Shown here: one piece after another, positions 10,483 to 23,634 of the stretch
How the letters are laid out: each line of letters opens with the position of its first letter
How positions within the stretch are numbered: position 1 is the first letter of the stretch
Assembly: GCF_030814655.1 (NCBI RefSeq)
Contig: NZ_JAUSVK010000001.1
Coordinates: 3,975,001-4,039,000 of the forward strand
Length of the DNA stretch: 64,000 bases
Direction of reading: 5' to 3'
DNA from: Labrys monachus
GTDB lineage: Bacteria; Pseudomonadota; Alphaproteobacteria; Rhizobiales; Labraceae
The notes under the pieces: model-generated
Database searches by the model: none
The model's input: only the letters and a program-made list of their open reading frames with translations
What the model was told of the DNA's origin: nothing
Position numbers and translations under genes: made by a program

Positions 10483-11886
10483 TCAGCGATAGAGGACGGC
10501 CTTGGCCGCCTCGACGACTTCGGCCGCGTTCGGCAAAGCCAGCTTTTCCAGATTGGCCGCATACGGCATCGGCACGTCCTTGCCCGAAACCCGGGCAACC
10601 GGCGCGTCGAGATAGTCGAAGGCCTGCTCGTGGATGCGGGCGGCGACTTCGGCCGCGACACCGGACTGTTGCCAGCCCTCCTCGACGACGACGCAGCGGC
10701 CGGTCTTCTTCACCGAGGCGACCACGGTCGCCGAATCGAGCGGACGCAGGGTACGCAGGTCGATGATCTCGGCCTCGATCCCCTCGGCGGCCAGCAATTC
10801 GGCGGCCTTGAGCACATAGGTCATGCCGATCGACCAGGCGACCAGCGTGACGTGGCGGCCCGGCTTGACCACCTTGGCCTTGCCGATCGGTAGGGTGAAG
10901 TCGTCGAGCTTCGGAACGGGATTGCTGTGGCCGTACAGGATCTCGTTTTCGAGGAAGACGACCGGGTTCGGGTTGCGGATCGCCGATTTCAGCAGGCCCT
11001 TGGCGTCGGCCGCCGAATAGGGCGCGATCACGGTCAGGCCCGGAATATGCGAATACCAGGCGCTGTAGTCCTGGCTGTGCTGGGCGGCGACGCGGGCCGC
11101 CGCGCCGTTGGGGCCGCGGAACACGATCGGGCATCCCATCTGCCCGCCGGACATATAGAGCGTCTTGGCGGCCGAATTGATGATCTGGTCCATCGCCTGC
11201 ATGGCGAAGTTGAAGGTCATGAACTCGACGATCGGACGCAGCCCGGCCATCGCGGCACCGATGCCGAGACCGGCGAAGCCATGCTCGGTGATCGGCGTAT
11301 CGACGACGCGGCGGGCACCGAATTCCTGCAGGAGGCCCTGCGTGATCTTGTAGGCGCCCTGATATTCGGCGACCTCCTCGCCCATGACGAAGACCTTGTC
11401 GTCGCGGCGCATTTCCTCGGCCATCGCATCGCGCAACGCCTCGCGCACCGTCATGGTGACGAATTCGGTGCCGGCCGGAATCTCTCCCGAAGCGTCATGC
11501 GCCTCGGCGGCGGGCGGGACGTCCCTGGCCACGGCGGGGGCGGCGACGGCGGGCGTCACGGCCGGAGCGGCGGCTGCGGGAGCAGGCGCCTGGGCCGCGG
11601 GAGCCTCAGTGGCGGGAGCTTGAGCAGCCGGCGCCGGCTCGCTTTCGCCCTCGCCCTTGATGAACGCGATCTTGGTGTTGACCGCGACATTGTCCGTGCC
11701 TTCGGGGATGAGGATCTGTGACAGCACGCCCTCGTCGACCGCTTCGACCTCCATCGTCGCCTTGTCGGTCTCGATTTCGGCGATGACGTCACCCGATTTG
11801 ATGGTGTCACCTTCCTTCTTGATCCATTTGGACAGTTTGCCCTGCTCCATCGTCGGGGAAAGGGCCGGCATCAATACGTCAGGCAT
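10483..11886 (-). CDS. pdhB: Pyruvate dehydrogenase E1 beta subunit with N-terminal lipoyl domain
   Basis: Beta subunit of the thiamine-diphosphate E1 component. The first ~80 residues are a lipoyl domain (lipoylated Lys in [11 protein letters not shown]), then an Ala/Pro linker to residue ~140, then the transketolase-like beta domain ([27 protein letters not shown]). An attached lipoyl domain on E1-beta is characteristic of alphaproteobacterial PdhB. Its lipoyl domain closely resembles that of PdhC, so an ancient duplication or exchange is likely. 467 residues. Confidence 0.96.
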   Translation of the reverse strand: MPDVLMPALSPTMEQGKLSKWIKKEGDTIKSGDVIAEIETDKATMEVEAVDEGVLSQILIPEGTDNVAVNTKIAFIKGEGESEPAPAAQAPATEAPAAQAPAPAAAAPAVTPAVAAPAVARDVPPAAEAHDASGEIPAGTEFVTMTVREALRDAMAEEMRRDDKVFVMGEEVAEYQGAYKITQGLLQEFGARRVVDTPITEHGFAGLGIGAAMAGLRPIVEFMTFNFAMQAMDQIINSAAKTLYMSGGQMGCPIVFRGPNGAAARVAAQHSQDYSAWYSHIPGLTVIAPYSAADAKGLLKSAIRNPNPVVFLENEILYGHSNPVPKLDDFTLPIGKAKVVKPGRHVTLVAWSIGMTYVLKAAELLAAEGIEAEIIDLRTLRPLDSATVVASVKKTGRCVVVEEGWQQSGVAAEVAARIHEQAFDYLDAPVARVSGKDVPMPYAANLEKLALPNAAEVVEAAKAVLYR

Positions 11887-11955
11887 AGGTGCCTCGAATT
11901 CTGGGATGGATTAACGCGGGAGCGGACGAACCGTGCAAGGCGGCCGACGACATCG

Positions 11956-13005
11956 TCACTTCAGGATGTCGGTCCACAGTTCCGAGGGATCCGGCTCCGG
12001 ATCATGGGTGGCGAAATCGGCGGCATCGTTGATGATCTCCCGGATGTCGGAATCGATCTTCTTCAACTCCTCCTCCGCGAGGCCGTGCTCGTTCAGCAGC
12101 CGGGCCCGGCTCTGCTCGATCGGGTCATGCTCGGTCCGCATCTTCTGGACCTCGTCCTTCGTCCGGTATTTGGCCGGGTCGGACATCGAATGGCCGCGAT
12201 AGCGGTAGGTCAGCATCTCCAGGATATAGGGACCCTTGCCGGACCGGGCATGCTCGATCGCCTTGAGGCCCGCGGCATGGACGGCGCGCACATCCATGCC
12301 GTCCACCTGCTCGCCGGGAATGTTGAAGGACAGGCCGCGGCGGGAAAAATCGGTCTGCGCCGAGGCGCGGTTCACCGAGGTGCCCATCGCATATTTGTTG
12401 TTCTCGATGACGTAGACCACCGGCAGCTTCCACAGCGCCGCCATGTTGAAGCTCTCATAGACCTGGCCCTGGTTGGCCGCGCCGTCGCCGAAATAGGTCA
12501 GGCTCACCGAGCCGTCCTGCCGGTAGGCGCCGGCGAAGGCGAGGCCGGTGCCGAGGGAGACCTGCGCGCCGACGATGCCGTGGCCGCCATAGAAGCCCTT
12601 CTCGACCGAGAACATGTGCATGGAGCCGCCCTTGCCGTGGGAATAGCCCCCGCGCCGGCCGGTCAGCTCGGCCATCACGCCGCGGGAAGCCATGCCCGTC
12701 GCCAGCATGTGGCCATGGTCACGATAGCCCGTGATGATCTTGTCGCCCTCACGCACGGCCTTCTGCATGCCGACGACCACGGCTTCCTGCCCGATATACA
12801 GGTGACAGAAGCCGCCGATCAGCCCCATGCCGTACATCTGGCCCGCCTTCTCCTCGAAGCGCCGGATCAGCAGCATCTCGCGATAGGCCTCGAGCTCCTG
12901 CGCCTTGTCGAACGCCGGCGACGCCGCGGCGCCCCTGCCGGCCGTGCGGGCAGGCTTGGACGCTTTGCTGGCGCTGGCGACGGCCTTGGTGGCTGTAGCG
13001 GCCAT
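11956..13005 (-). CDS. pdhA: Pyruvate dehydrogenase E1 alpha subunit
   Basis: Binds thiamine diphosphate and decarboxylates pyruvate. The ThDP motif runs from GDGAANQGQ to IENN, and the phosphorylation-loop-like RYRGHSMSDPAKYR is also present. The first ~30 residues are a low-complexity Ala/Lys/Ser extension. 349 residues, normal for the alphaproteobacterial type. First gene of pdhA-pdhB-pdhC, with about 265 bp of comparatively AT-rich leader before ftsB that contains a palindromic operator-like site. Confidence 0.96.
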   Translation of the reverse strand: MAATATKAVASASKASKPARTAGRGAAASPAFDKAQELEAYREMLLIRRFEEKAGQMYGMGLIGGFCHLYIGQEAVVVGMQKAVREGDKIITGYRDHGHMLATGMASRGVMAELTGRRGGYSHGKGGSMHMFSVEKGFYGGHGIVGAQVSLGTGLAFAGAYRQDGSVSLTYFGDGAANQGQVYESFNMAALWKLPVVYVIENNKYAMGTSVNRASAQTDFSRRGLSFNIPGEQVDGMDVRAVHAAGLKAIEHARSGKGPYILEMLTYRYRGHSMSDPAKYRTKDEVQKMRTEHDPIEQSRARLLNEHGLAEEELKKIDSDIREIINDAADFATHDPEPDPSELWTDILK

Positions 13006-13082
13006 GGACCCTCCGAAAATATTGATGGCTTAGCTGACAGACAGCTAGCGCATCCAATACCAAAAAGCGAGGGGCAGGCGCC

Positions 13083-13099
13083 ATGCTGCAGTGCAACAT
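13083..13099. promoter_or_regulatory. Operator-like palindrome upstream of pdhA (PhaR-like)
   Basis: ATGCTGCAGTGCAACAT, a 17-nt palindrome with one mismatch, 78 bp upstream of the pdhA start. It matches CTGC-N3-GCAG, the site described for the polyhydroxyalkanoate regulator PhaR, with one deviation. Regulator assignment is inference. Confidence 0.5.
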
Positions 13100-13270
13100 G
13101 TTGAATGCGCAACAGAATTGGTAATCAACCGGAATTCAATTAATTGAAGGATCAACTGAAATCGAATTAATTTCGTGACATGAATTCGTTGCAAAATCCG
13201 GGTCGGGAGCGGCGGCTGAAAGTAAACGTCGTTTCGCCTCGGCGGCAGCGCAACAAGCGGAAAGCCAAGC

Positions 13271-13585
13271 CTATTTCGGCAGAAACACAATTACGTCATT
13301 TGGATGGACGAAGCCGAGAAGCTCGCGGGATTTTTCTTCCAGCATGTCGGGGTCGATCGTGTCGGCGCGGAGGAGATTCACCCGGCGCTCGAGCGCGGCA
13401 TGCTGGTCCTTCAGCGACGCCAGCTCGTCGCTCAATTTCTGCTTCTGCTGGTCAAATTGGCGCTGGGCCTGGATGCCGTGGTCCCCGTTGAAGGCCTGGA
13501 ACGAGAAATAGGCGATTGCCGCCGCCGTCCCGACGAAGAGGGCGAGCTGGTTGAGGAAGGCACGAAGGCGTGTGCGGATGACCAT
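13271..13585 (-). CDS. ftsB: Septum formation initiator FtsB/DivIC family protein
   Basis: 104-residue bitopic membrane protein of the divisome. One N-terminal transmembrane helix (about residues 12-30, LALFVGTAAAIAYFSFQAF) is followed by a periplasmic coiled coil (QRQFDQQKQKLSDELASLK) and the short C-terminal LGFVHPNDVIVF. FtsB links FtsL and FtsQ in septum formation. Its place between eno and pdhA is conserved in Rhizobiales. A perfect palindrome lies 45 bp upstream of the start. Confidence 0.9.
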   Translation of the reverse strand: MVIRTRLRAFLNQLALFVGTAAAIAYFSFQAFNGDHGIQAQRQFDQQKQKLSDELASLKDQHAALERRVNLLRADTIDPDMLEEKSRELLGFVHPNDVIVFLPK

Positions 13586-13629
13586 GCCGCCATGATGGCG
13601 CGAGGTGGTTGATTTTGTGTTGAGACTTT

Positions 13630-13646
13630 ATGCTGCACTGCAGCAT
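13630..13646. promoter_or_regulatory. Operator-like perfect palindrome upstream of ftsB (PhaR-like)
   Basis: ATGCTGCA-C-TGCAGCAT, a perfect 17-nt palindrome containing CTGC-N3-GCAG. It differs from the site upstream of pdhA at only a few bases. Lies between the eno terminator and ftsB. Confidence 0.55.
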
Positions 13647-13699
13647 CCAGCGCCCCGGGCGTGGCGAGCCATTCGCCTATCACAGGATCGCCATGCAAA

Positions 13700-13734
13700 A
13701 AGAAATGCCGGAAGGCAAGGTTGCTTTCCGGCAT
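13700..13734 (-). terminator. Rho-independent terminator of eno
   Basis: Read on the reverse strand: ATGCCGGAA stem, inner GCAA/TTGC, closing TTCCGGCAT, then TTTCTTTTT. Lies about 45 bp downstream of the eno stop, so ftsB-pdh transcription must start after it. Confidence 0.85.
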
Positions 13735-13780
13735 CGAAGTAAAGTGCCGACCGCTCCGTCGGGAGGCGGTGCGGAAAGCG

Positions 13781-15388
<1,608 letters not shown>

Positions 15389-15850
15389 ATGACGTCTTTC
15401 GACCCTTCCACGCTGCAGCTGGGCAGCGCCGCCGCCATCCCCTCTTCGCCCAGGGAAGCCCGCCTCGACAGGGTGCCCAACCCGCAGGCGGACACGCTCT
15501 ATCTCACGCGCTTCACCTGCCCGGAATTCACCTCGCTCTGCCCGGTGACCGGCCAGCCCGACTTCGCCCACCTCGTCATCGACTATGCCCCGAGGGACTG
15601 GCTGGTGGAGTCCAAATCCCTCAAGCTCTACCTCGCCAGCTTCCGCAACCACGGTGCGTTCCACGAGGACTGCACGGTCGCGGTCGGCCGGCGGCTGGTA
15701 GACCTGCTCGATCCGCACTGGCTGCGCATCGGCGGTTATTGGTATCCGCGCGGCGGCATGCCCATCGACGTGTTCTGGCAGACCGGCAAGCCGCCGGAGA
15801 GCCTCTGGCTGCCCGACCAGGGCGTGCCGACCTATCGCGGACGGGGCTGA
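15389..15850 (+). CDS. queF: NADPH-dependent 7-cyano-7-deazaguanine reductase
   Basis: Reduces preQ0 to preQ1 in queuosine biosynthesis. Unimodular YkvM-type QueF, 153 residues from ATG at 15389. The catalytic cysteine sits in [13 protein letters not shown], the family motif is ESKSLKLYL, and the following NHGAFHEDC holds the Glu/His pair that contacts substrate. No other queuosine gene is nearby, and none of the surrounding genes is related in function. A palindromic repeat begins directly after the stop. Confidence 0.95.
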   Translation: MTSFDPSTLQLGSAAAIPSSPREARLDRVPNPQADTLYLTRFTCPEFTSLCPVTGQPDFAHLVIDYAPRDWLVESKSLKLYLASFRNHGAFHEDCTVAVGRRLVDLLDPHWLRIGGYWYPRGGMPIDVFWQTGKPPESLWLPDQGVPTYRGRG

Positions 15851-15855
15851 GCGGC

Positions 15856-15930
15856 AGCGCGGACATCCTGTCCGCTCTTTCCTAGCCCCCCGCGTTTCAG
15901 GATGCGGGCTGGAAGCCCGCGCTCCCGGGG
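15856..15930. repeat. Intergenic palindromic repeat, copy B
   Basis: Left hairpin AGCGCGGACATCCTGTCCGC and right hairpin GCGGGCTGGAAGCCCGCGCT, fitted between the queF stop and the kdsA stop. It may act as a bidirectional barrier between these convergent genes. Confidence 0.75.
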
Positions 15931-15932
15931 GA

Positions 15933-16763
15933 TCAGCTCTTGGCGATCTCGTCGAACTGCTTCAGCCGCTTCAACAGGGCTTCGAGTTCGCGCAGCGGCA
16001 CCATGTTCGGGCCGTCCGACGGGGCGTGGTCGGGATCCTGATGGGTCTCGATGAACACGGCGGCGACGCCGACCGCCACCGCCGCACGGGCGAGGACGGG
16101 CACGAATTCGCGCTGGCCGCCGGACGAGGTCCCCTGCCCGCCCGGCTGCTGCACCGAATGGGTGGCGTCGAACACCACGGGCGCGCCGATCTGCCGCGCC
16201 ATGATCGGCAGAGAGCGCATGTCGCTCACCAGCGTGTTGTAGCCGAAGGAGACGCCGCGCTCGGTCACCAGCACGTTGGGGTTACCGGCTTCGGTGATCT
16301 TGGCGACGACGTTGGCCATATCCCAGGGCGCCAGGAACTGGCCTTTCTTGACGTTGATCACCCGCCCGGTGCGCGCCGCGGCGACAAGCAGGTCGGTCTG
16401 CCGGGAGAGGAAGGCCGGGATCTGCAGCACGTCGACCACCTGCGCCAGCTTCGCGCATTGCTCGATCTCATGCACGTCGGTGAGCACGGGCAGGCCGAAT
16501 TTCTCGCGGATCTCAGCGAAGACCGGCAGCGATTTGTCGAGGCCGACGCCGCGCGCGCCCTTGGCGGAGGTGCGGTTGGCCTTGTCGAAGGAGGTCTTGT
16601 AGATCAGGCCGATGCCGAGCCGGTCGGTGATCTCCTTGATCGCCGCCGCCATCTCCATCGCATGGTCGCGGCTTTCCATCTGGCACGGACCAGCGATCAG
16701 TGTCAGCGGCAGCGCATTGCCGATGCGCAGGGAGCCGAGGGCGACGACAGGATTGGGTTTCAT
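15933..16763 (-). CDS. kdsA: 3-deoxy-8-phosphooctulonate synthase
   Basis: Condenses PEP with arabinose 5-phosphate to give KDO 8-phosphate for lipopolysaccharide. 276 residues, standard length. Typical segments are [17 protein letters not shown] near the N-terminus, [12 protein letters not shown] with the substrate-binding Lys, TDVHEIEQ, and the C-terminal region with [18 protein letters not shown]. Part of the conserved pyrG-kdsA-eno block, although here the glyoxalase-like gene sits between pyrG and kdsA. Confidence 0.97.
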   Translation of the reverse strand: MKPNPVVALGSLRIGNALPLTLIAGPCQMESRDHAMEMAAAIKEITDRLGIGLIYKTSFDKANRTSAKGARGVGLDKSLPVFAEIREKFGLPVLTDVHEIEQCAKLAQVVDVLQIPAFLSRQTDLLVAAARTGRVINVKKGQFLAPWDMANVVAKITEAGNPNVLVTERGVSFGYNTLVSDMRSLPIMARQIGAPVVFDATHSVQQPGGQGTSSGGQREFVPVLARAAVAVGVAAVFIETHQDPDHAPSDGPNMVPLRELEALLKRLKQFDEIAKS

Positions 16764-16837
16764 GATCGATCCGGGGTGGGTTCATCGGGGATGGGGATGG
16801 AGGCACGGGGACACCGAGGCAACCGCGGCCTCGCCGG

Positions 16838-17728
16838 TCAGGCGCGCGGCGCGCCCGCCTTCGGCTCCTCGAACAGGATCGCCGTGCCGAAATTGTCGGG
16901 GGCGGCGACCGCCAGATGCCGGCGGTGGCGGAGGAAGGGAATGCCGGCCTCCTCCAGCCGCTGCGCCATCGCCTCGAGAGGCGCCGAGACCTTGAACGCC
17001 GCAAGGCGCGGACCGCCGGCCGGCGACAGAGAAGGCTCCAACCCCAGCACATCGCGATAGCAGTCGGGCGTCATCGCCTCGATCGTCCCGCGCGGCGTCA
17101 CGATCGCCATGTTGCGTGCACCGGCGCAGGCCGCCCTCGATGCCGTGAAGGCTTCGAAGAACGGCACCAGCGCCGCCGGCGTTTCCGCCAGCAGCACCAC
17201 GCCGGCGACGCCCGTGGCGCCGTTCGGATGGCGCTGGAAGGCGGGATTCCAGAAATTCTGCGGTTCGTGCTGCTGGCAGGCGAAGAAGCCGGCCTCGGGC
17301 ATGGCGGGATCGGCGGCAAATGCCAGCGTGAAGGCGACCCGCGCCTTCGTGCCGTCCGGCTTCACCGCGATGCGCTCGAAGAAGAACGGCCTGAAGCCAC
17401 CGATGCCGGCCGCATCGAAGGCCTCCTTGTCGGCCGCCGCGTCCAGCGATTCCACCACCAGCATCGGGAAGCCGTCGCCATGGGCGTCGAACTGGCGAGC
17501 GATCGTGCGGGCGAAGCTCATCGTTTCCGGTTCGGGCGCGGGAAGCTCGATCCCCTCGCCCAGCGTGATGAGTTCGAGAAAGGTGCCCGGCATCTGCACG
17601 ATGCGGTTCTCGGTGCCCCAGGGATGGCGGTTGCGCGCCCCGACGGTGAAGCCCATCGAGCGGTAGTGGTCGGCCGCGGCATCGAGGTCGCGCGTGGCGA
17701 GAACGAGATGGTCGAGACCGCGCGCCAT
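16838..17728 (-). CDS. VOC-family (glyoxalase-like domain) protein
   Basis: 296-residue vicinal-oxygen-chelate protein of unknown substrate. The N-terminus LDHLVLATRDLDAAADHYRS is a textbook VOC beta-alpha unit and GTENRIVQMPGTFLELI supplies a second strand and ligand. A similar second repeat starts around residue 175 (GVAGVVLLAETPAALVPFF). The family covers dioxygenases, glyoxalases and resistance proteins, so no reaction can be named. It is inserted between pyrG and kdsA in the same direction, about 75 bp from kdsA. Confidence 0.75.
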   Translation of the reverse strand: MARGLDHLVLATRDLDAAADHYRSMGFTVGARNRHPWGTENRIVQMPGTFLELITLGEGIELPAPEPETMSFARTIARQFDAHGDGFPMLVVESLDAAADKEAFDAAGIGGFRPFFFERIAVKPDGTKARVAFTLAFAADPAMPEAGFFACQQHEPQNFWNPAFQRHPNGATGVAGVVLLAETPAALVPFFEAFTASRAACAGARNMAIVTPRGTIEAMTPDCYRDVLGLEPSLSPAGGPRLAAFKVSAPLEAMAQRLEEAGIPFLRHRRHLAVAAPDNFGTAILFEEPKAGAPRA

Positions 17729-17770
17729 GGCATGCTCCTGGATTGCCCGCCGACAGGGCCCGATCGCCTC

Positions 17771-17793
17771 ACCGGCCTTCCCGCAAGGCCGGT
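17771..17793. terminator. Hairpin between pyrG and the VOC gene
   Basis: ACCGGCCTT-CCCGC-AAGGCCGGT, a 9-bp stem 20 bp past the pyrG stop, but with no following U-run. May be an mRNA-stabilising or Rho-assisted structure. Confidence 0.35.
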
Positions 17794-17813
17794 CAGGACG
17801 ACCGGCCTTGCGA

Positions 17814-19502
<1,689 letters not shown>

Positions 19503-19555
19503 TTATTTTCACGACCGATCGAGCCGTCCGGCCAGGGCCGGACGGCGACTCGCCG

Positions 19556-19954
19556 CTACGGCTTGGCGGGAGCGGCCGGCGCCGGCGCGGCGGGCTGCTG
19601 CTGCAACTGGTCGAACAGGGTGCCGCCGGAATTGCCGGCGGGCGCGGCGGGCTGCTGGGCGGGGGCGCCCGACTGCGACGCCGGGGCGGCCGGGGCCCGG
19701 ATCTGGTCGAGCAGCGACCCCGAGGAACTGCCGTGATAATTGGCGAGGATGCTCAGAAGGAGGCTGGTGATGAAGAAGGCCGTCGCGAGGCCTGCCGTCG
19801 CCCGCGTGAGCAGGTTGGCCTGGCCGCGTCCGGTCATGAAACCGCCCGTGCCACCGCCGATGCCGAGCCCACCGCCTTCGGAACGCTGCAGGAGCACCAC
19901 GACGACGAGCGCGAGAACCACCATGAGGTGGATCGAAATGAGAACGGTTTGCAT
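19556..19954 (-). CDS. secG: Preprotein translocase subunit SecG
   Basis: Small integral membrane subunit of SecYEG. Two transmembrane helices are visible: VLISIHLMVVLALVVVVLLQ at the N-terminus and AGLATAFFITSLLLSILA near residues 50-68. Between them is the conserved cytoplasmic loop RSEGGGLGIGGGTGGFM. The C-terminal ~55 residues are an Ala/Pro/Gln-rich tail common in alphaproteobacterial SecG. 132 residues. tpiA, often found upstream, is replaced here by the lysyl-tRNA synthetase gene. Confidence 0.95.
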   Translation of the reverse strand: MQTVLISIHLMVVLALVVVVLLQRSEGGGLGIGGGTGGFMTGRGQANLLTRATAGLATAFFITSLLLSILANYHGSSSGSLLDQIRAPAAPASQSGAPAQQPAAPAGNSGGTLFDQLQQQPAAPAPAAPAKP

Positions 19955-20073
19955 TGACTGATCCGGATATAATTCGCGCGGGTTCCTACACGAAGAGAGG
20001 GCCCCTGGCTACCCCCGCGCATATAGGATGGCAATTCGGGCTGCACCAGCCCCCTATTTCGGCCAAAGATCGG

Positions 20074-21780
20074 TCACGACGCCTTCCGCGAGGCGACGAA
20101 CGTCTCGTGCTCCCGCAGCAGCTCGCCGGAGAGCGCCTTGGCGATCAGGGTCCGCGTCTCGGCGATGCCGTAGATGGCGACGAAGGAGCCGAAGCGCGGG
20201 CCGCGCTGCTCGCCGAGCAGGATGCGGTACAGCGTGTTGAACCATTCGAGCGACACGCCCGGCCGTTCGGGCGTGGCGCCCTTGGCCTTGAAATCCTGGT
20301 AGGGCGGCAGGGCGCGGCCGACGTCGTAGACCGCCTCCTGGATGGCGGCGGCGTCGGCGCCGGGCGGCAGGTCGGCGAGGGCCTGCGAGAGCTTCTCCAG
20401 CGCGGCCTTTTCCTCTGCGGTGGGTGCCGCATAGCGCTTTGCCGGCTTCACGAAATCGCGGAAATAGCGGATGGCGAAGCCCACCATGGCGTCGAGGCGC
20501 GGATGGGTCGCCGCGCTGGCGCCGGGCGCGTAGCGCTGCAGGAACGCCCACAGCACGTCCTTGGATTCGGCATTGGCCACCGCCACCAGGTTGAGGAGCA
20601 GGGCGAAGGTGACGGAAGTGCGTTCCCCGTCTCCGCCGATCGTCTCGGGCTGGGGCGGATGGCCGCCATGGATATGCCAGACCGGGTTGCCGAGCCTGTT
20701 CTTCCAGTCCTGCTTTTCATAGCCGCCGAGGAATTGGAGATAGTCGTCGACGGCGCGCGGGATGACGTCGAAATAGAGCCGCTTGGCCTCGCGCGGCTTC
20801 TGATACATGAACAGGGCGAGGCTGTCGGGCGAGGCGTAGGTCAGCCACTCGTCGATCGAAAGGCCGTTGCCCTTGGTCTTGGAGATCTTCTGGCCGTTCT
20901 CGTCGAGGAACAGCTCGTAGTTGAAACCGTCGGGCGGCGTGCCGCCGAGGGCGCGCACGATCTCGGACGACAGCTTCACCGAATCGATCAGGTCCTTGCC
21001 GGCCATTTCATAATCGACGCCGAGCGCATACCAGCGCATCGCCCAGTCCGGCTTCCATTGCAGCTTGCAATGGCCGCCGGTCACCGGCGTCTCGAAGCGC
21101 TCGCCGGTTTCCGGATCCTTCCAGACGATGGTGCCGGCCTCGGCGCGGGTCTCCTCGACGGGCACCTGCATGACGATGCCGGTCTTTGGGTGAATCGGCA
21201 GGAACGGCGAATAGGTGGAGGCACGCTCCTCGCGCAGGCTCGGCAGCATCACCGCCATCACCGCATCCATATGGCGCAGCATGTGCAGCAGCGCCGCATC
21301 GAAGCGGCCGCTCCGATAGCATTGCGTCGAGGACAGGAATTCATATTGGAAGCCGAAGCTGTCGAGGAAGCGCCTGAGCATCGCATTGTTGTGATGCGCG
21401 AAGCTCTCATACTGGCCGAAGGGGTCGGGAACCTGCGTCAGGGGCTTGCCGAGATTGGCCTGCAGCAGGGCGGGGTTCGGCACGTTGCCCGGCACCTTGC
21501 GCAGCCCGTCCATATCGTCGGAAAAGGCGATCAGGCGCGTCGGCACGCGGCCCTCGGTCAGCACCTGGAAGGCGTGCCGTACCATGCTGGTGCGCGCCAC
21601 CTCGCCGAAGGTGCCGATATGCGGCAGGCCGGAGGGGCCGTAGCCGGTCTCGAACAGGATCTCTTTCGCGTCTCCGGGCCGCTTCTCGAGCCGCGAGACG
21701 AGCTTCCTCGCCTCCTCGAACGGCCAGGCGGCGGAAACGTTTGCGGCCGCGACGAGCTCGGCCGGATAGAGATTTGACAT
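20074..21780 (-). CDS. lysS: Lysyl-tRNA synthetase, class I
   Basis: Class I (archaeal-type) LysRS, 568 residues, as is typical of Alphaproteobacteria, in place of the class II enzyme. The HIGH-type motif is [11 protein letters not shown] near residue 50 and the KMSKS-type motif is KISKTKG near residue 295. The C-terminal anticodon-binding helical region has the usual length. Starts at ATG 21780, divergent from marC over 180 bp. The alternative symbol in the literature is lysK. Confidence 0.96.
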   Translation of the reverse strand: MSNLYPAELVAAANVSAAWPFEEARKLVSRLEKRPGDAKEILFETGYGPSGLPHIGTFGEVARTSMVRHAFQVLTEGRVPTRLIAFSDDMDGLRKVPGNVPNPALLQANLGKPLTQVPDPFGQYESFAHHNNAMLRRFLDSFGFQYEFLSSTQCYRSGRFDAALLHMLRHMDAVMAVMLPSLREERASTYSPFLPIHPKTGIVMQVPVEETRAEAGTIVWKDPETGERFETPVTGGHCKLQWKPDWAMRWYALGVDYEMAGKDLIDSVKLSSEIVRALGGTPPDGFNYELFLDENGQKISKTKGNGLSIDEWLTYASPDSLALFMYQKPREAKRLYFDVIPRAVDDYLQFLGGYEKQDWKNRLGNPVWHIHGGHPPQPETIGGDGERTSVTFALLLNLVAVANAESKDVLWAFLQRYAPGASAATHPRLDAMVGFAIRYFRDFVKPAKRYAAPTAEEKAALEKLSQALADLPPGADAAAIQEAVYDVGRALPPYQDFKAKGATPERPGVSLEWFNTLYRILLGEQRGPRFGSFVAIYGIAETRTLIAKALSGELLREHETFVASRKAS

Positions 21781-21960
21781 GATGAACTCGACGATTCCTG
21801 CTAGCTGCGGAGGACGACCGGCCGTTCCCGGCGGTTTGGCCTTTGCCGGCAGCCTGTTGACGCACAGCCTTATTCAGGCTGCGTCGCAGCGTCAATCTTG
21901 GTGAGGCGCGGGTGCGGCGCAAGACGTGGCGCAACAAGAAGCGGCGGACGCGGAAAAGGC

Positions 21961-22593
21961 ATGTCGATCACCGATTATCTCACCGCCGCCATCGTGACCC
22001 TGCTGGTGGTGGTCGATCCCCCGGGCCTCGGTCCCATCTTCCTGGGCCTGACGCGCGGCATGACGAAGGACCAGCGCCATGCCGTCGCATGGCGGGCGAG
22101 CGTGATCGGCGGGGGCGTGCTCGCCTTCTTCGCCCTTGCCGGAGAGCCCTTCCTGCGACTGCTCGGCATTTCGACACCGGCCCTGCGCATCGCCGGCGGC
22201 CTGCTGCTGTTCGTGATCGCCTATGAGATGGTGTTCGACCGCTCCAATACGCGCAAGAGCGAAACCGCGGAGACCGCGATCACCAAGGATTTCATTTCGA
22301 ACGTCGCGGCCTTTCCCCTGGCGATCCCGCTGATCGCCGGGCCGGGCGCGATCACCGCCACCATGCTGCTGGCGGAACAGGCCCATGGCCGGATCGTCGA
22401 TTTCGGCATGCTGTTCGTGGTGATCGCCCTCGTCATGGTGGGCTGCTATGTCTCGTTCCGCCTGGCATCGGTCATCAACAGGCTGCTCGGCATCACCGGC
22501 AATGTGGTGCTGACGCGCCTGCTCGGCATCGTGCTGTCGGCCCTGGCGGTGCAGTTCATCCTGGATGGAGCGCGCGCCGTCCTGGCCGGATGA
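21961..22593 (+). CDS. MarC-family integral membrane protein
   Basis: 210-residue protein with about six hydrophobic segments, starting MSITDYLTAAIVTLLVVVDP. The family signature DPPGLGPIFLGLT is near the N-terminus and IPLIAGPGAITATMLL in the middle. MarC/UPF0056 proteins were once linked to multiple antibiotic resistance, but that role has not held up and the function is unknown. ATG at 21961 begins the conserved region; the open frame upstream is a basic, non-conserved stretch. Confidence 0.9.
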   Translation: MSITDYLTAAIVTLLVVVDPPGLGPIFLGLTRGMTKDQRHAVAWRASVIGGGVLAFFALAGEPFLRLLGISTPALRIAGGLLLFVIAYEMVFDRSNTRKSETAETAITKDFISNVAAFPLAIPLIAGPGAITATMLLAEQAHGRIVDFGMLFVVIALVMVGCYVSFRLASVINRLLGITGNVVLTRLLGIVLSALAVQFILDGARAVLAG

Positions 22594-22666
22594 GCGCCTG
22601 TGCGGCGCCGGACCCGACGGGGCGGGCGGGGACGCTTCTTCCGCCCCCTGCCCGCCTCCGGACCTC

Positions 22667-23164
22667 TCAGAACGGAATGTCGTCGTCCATGTCGGAGCTG
22701 GAGAACTTGCTGCCTGCCGCCGCCGGTGCCGGACGGCGTTCCATCGGGCTGGCTGCTCCGAAATCGGCGCCGGCATAGTCGCGGCCGCCCTCGGCAGCCG
22801 GGGCGCCGCCGCCGCGAGAATCGAGCAGCGTCATCTCGCCGCGATAGCGCTGCAGCACGATCTCGGTCGAATATTTTTCGACGCCCTGCTGGTCATTGTA
22901 TTTGCGTGTCTGGAGCTGGCCTTCGATATAGACCTTGGAGCCCTTGCGCAGATACTGCTCGGCAATGCGCGCCAGCCCTTCGTTGAAGATGACGACGCTG
23001 TGCCATTCGGTCTTCTCCTTGCGCTCGCCGGTCGCCTTGTCGCGCCAGCTCTCGGTCGTCGCCACCCTGAGATTGACCACCGGCTCGCCGGAATTGAGAC
23101 GCCGTACCTCCGGATCACGGCCGAGATTGCCGATAAGAATAACCTTGTTCACCGATCCCGACAT
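22667..23164 (-). CDS. ssb: Single-stranded DNA-binding protein
   Basis: OB-fold protein coating single-stranded DNA in replication, recombination and repair. Starts [20 protein letters not shown], and ends in a Gly/Ala-rich linker and the acidic tip DMDDDIPF that recruits partner proteins. ATG at 23164 is chosen because AAGGAGG lies 7 nt upstream; the ATG at 23170 directly abuts the GGAGG and is less likely. 165 residues. uvrA, the usual divergent neighbour, is absent, but a LexA-type box lies about 180 bp upstream. Confidence 0.96.
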   Translation of the reverse strand: MSGSVNKVILIGNLGRDPEVRRLNSGEPVVNLRVATTESWRDKATGERKEKTEWHSVVIFNEGLARIAEQYLRKGSKVYIEGQLQTRKYNDQQGVEKYSTEIVLQRYRGEMTLLDSRGGGAPAAEGGRDYAGADFGAASPMERRPAPAAAGSKFSSSDMDDDIPF

Positions 23165-23634
23165 CGGCATCCTCCTTCGCTTCACGGCGCCGGCACAGAA
23201 TCCGGCCGCACGCCTCCACGCGCCGTCAAAGCGCGTCATCGCTTCTGCTTTAACATGTCCTCGGCGCGGAATACGCCAGGGAGCGCATTTATGCCTTGCC
23301 TATCCCCAACCAAATGGCCGTATGCCGCGAGCACGCTTTTGTTCCACATTTGTTCGCGCGATGCAAGCTTCGATTCGAGCCGGCGAAGCATTCCGTCCGC
23401 CTCGCCCTGCGCAGATCAGATTTTTCGGTCACCCCCTCTGCGCGGGGCCCGTGCGGTCTGCGGCAATACTGTGGAGACACGTGATATTTTCGATGAAAAC
23501 CCTTGCCATCATTGCTGATGTTGCAGGATAAACGCGGGATGGATTCCGCGACGGATCCTCCCATCGCTCTTTCGCCACATTGGCCGTGCAGGGAGGCTGA
23601 TCGCTCACAGTGAACTCTATGCGAGGGCAGCATC
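23165..23634. other. Intergenic region between divergent ssb and a gene of unknown function
   Basis: 470 bp. Holds the ssb promoter region and a LexA-type direct repeat at 23341-23355. Local composition is more AT-rich around 23330-23350 and 23470-23520. No convincing gene is seen on either strand. Confidence 0.5.
23341..23355. promoter_or_regulatory. LexA-type SOS box
   Basis: GTTC-CACATTT-GTTC is an exact GTTC-N7-GTTC direct repeat, the known LexA operator of Alphaproteobacteria. Upstream of ssb on the ssb side of a divergent region. Confidence 0.7.

Noticed and set aside
19523-19546. Terminator after secG
   Set aside because: Perfect GC stem, but loop of only two bases and no U-run on either strand; not called as a terminator.
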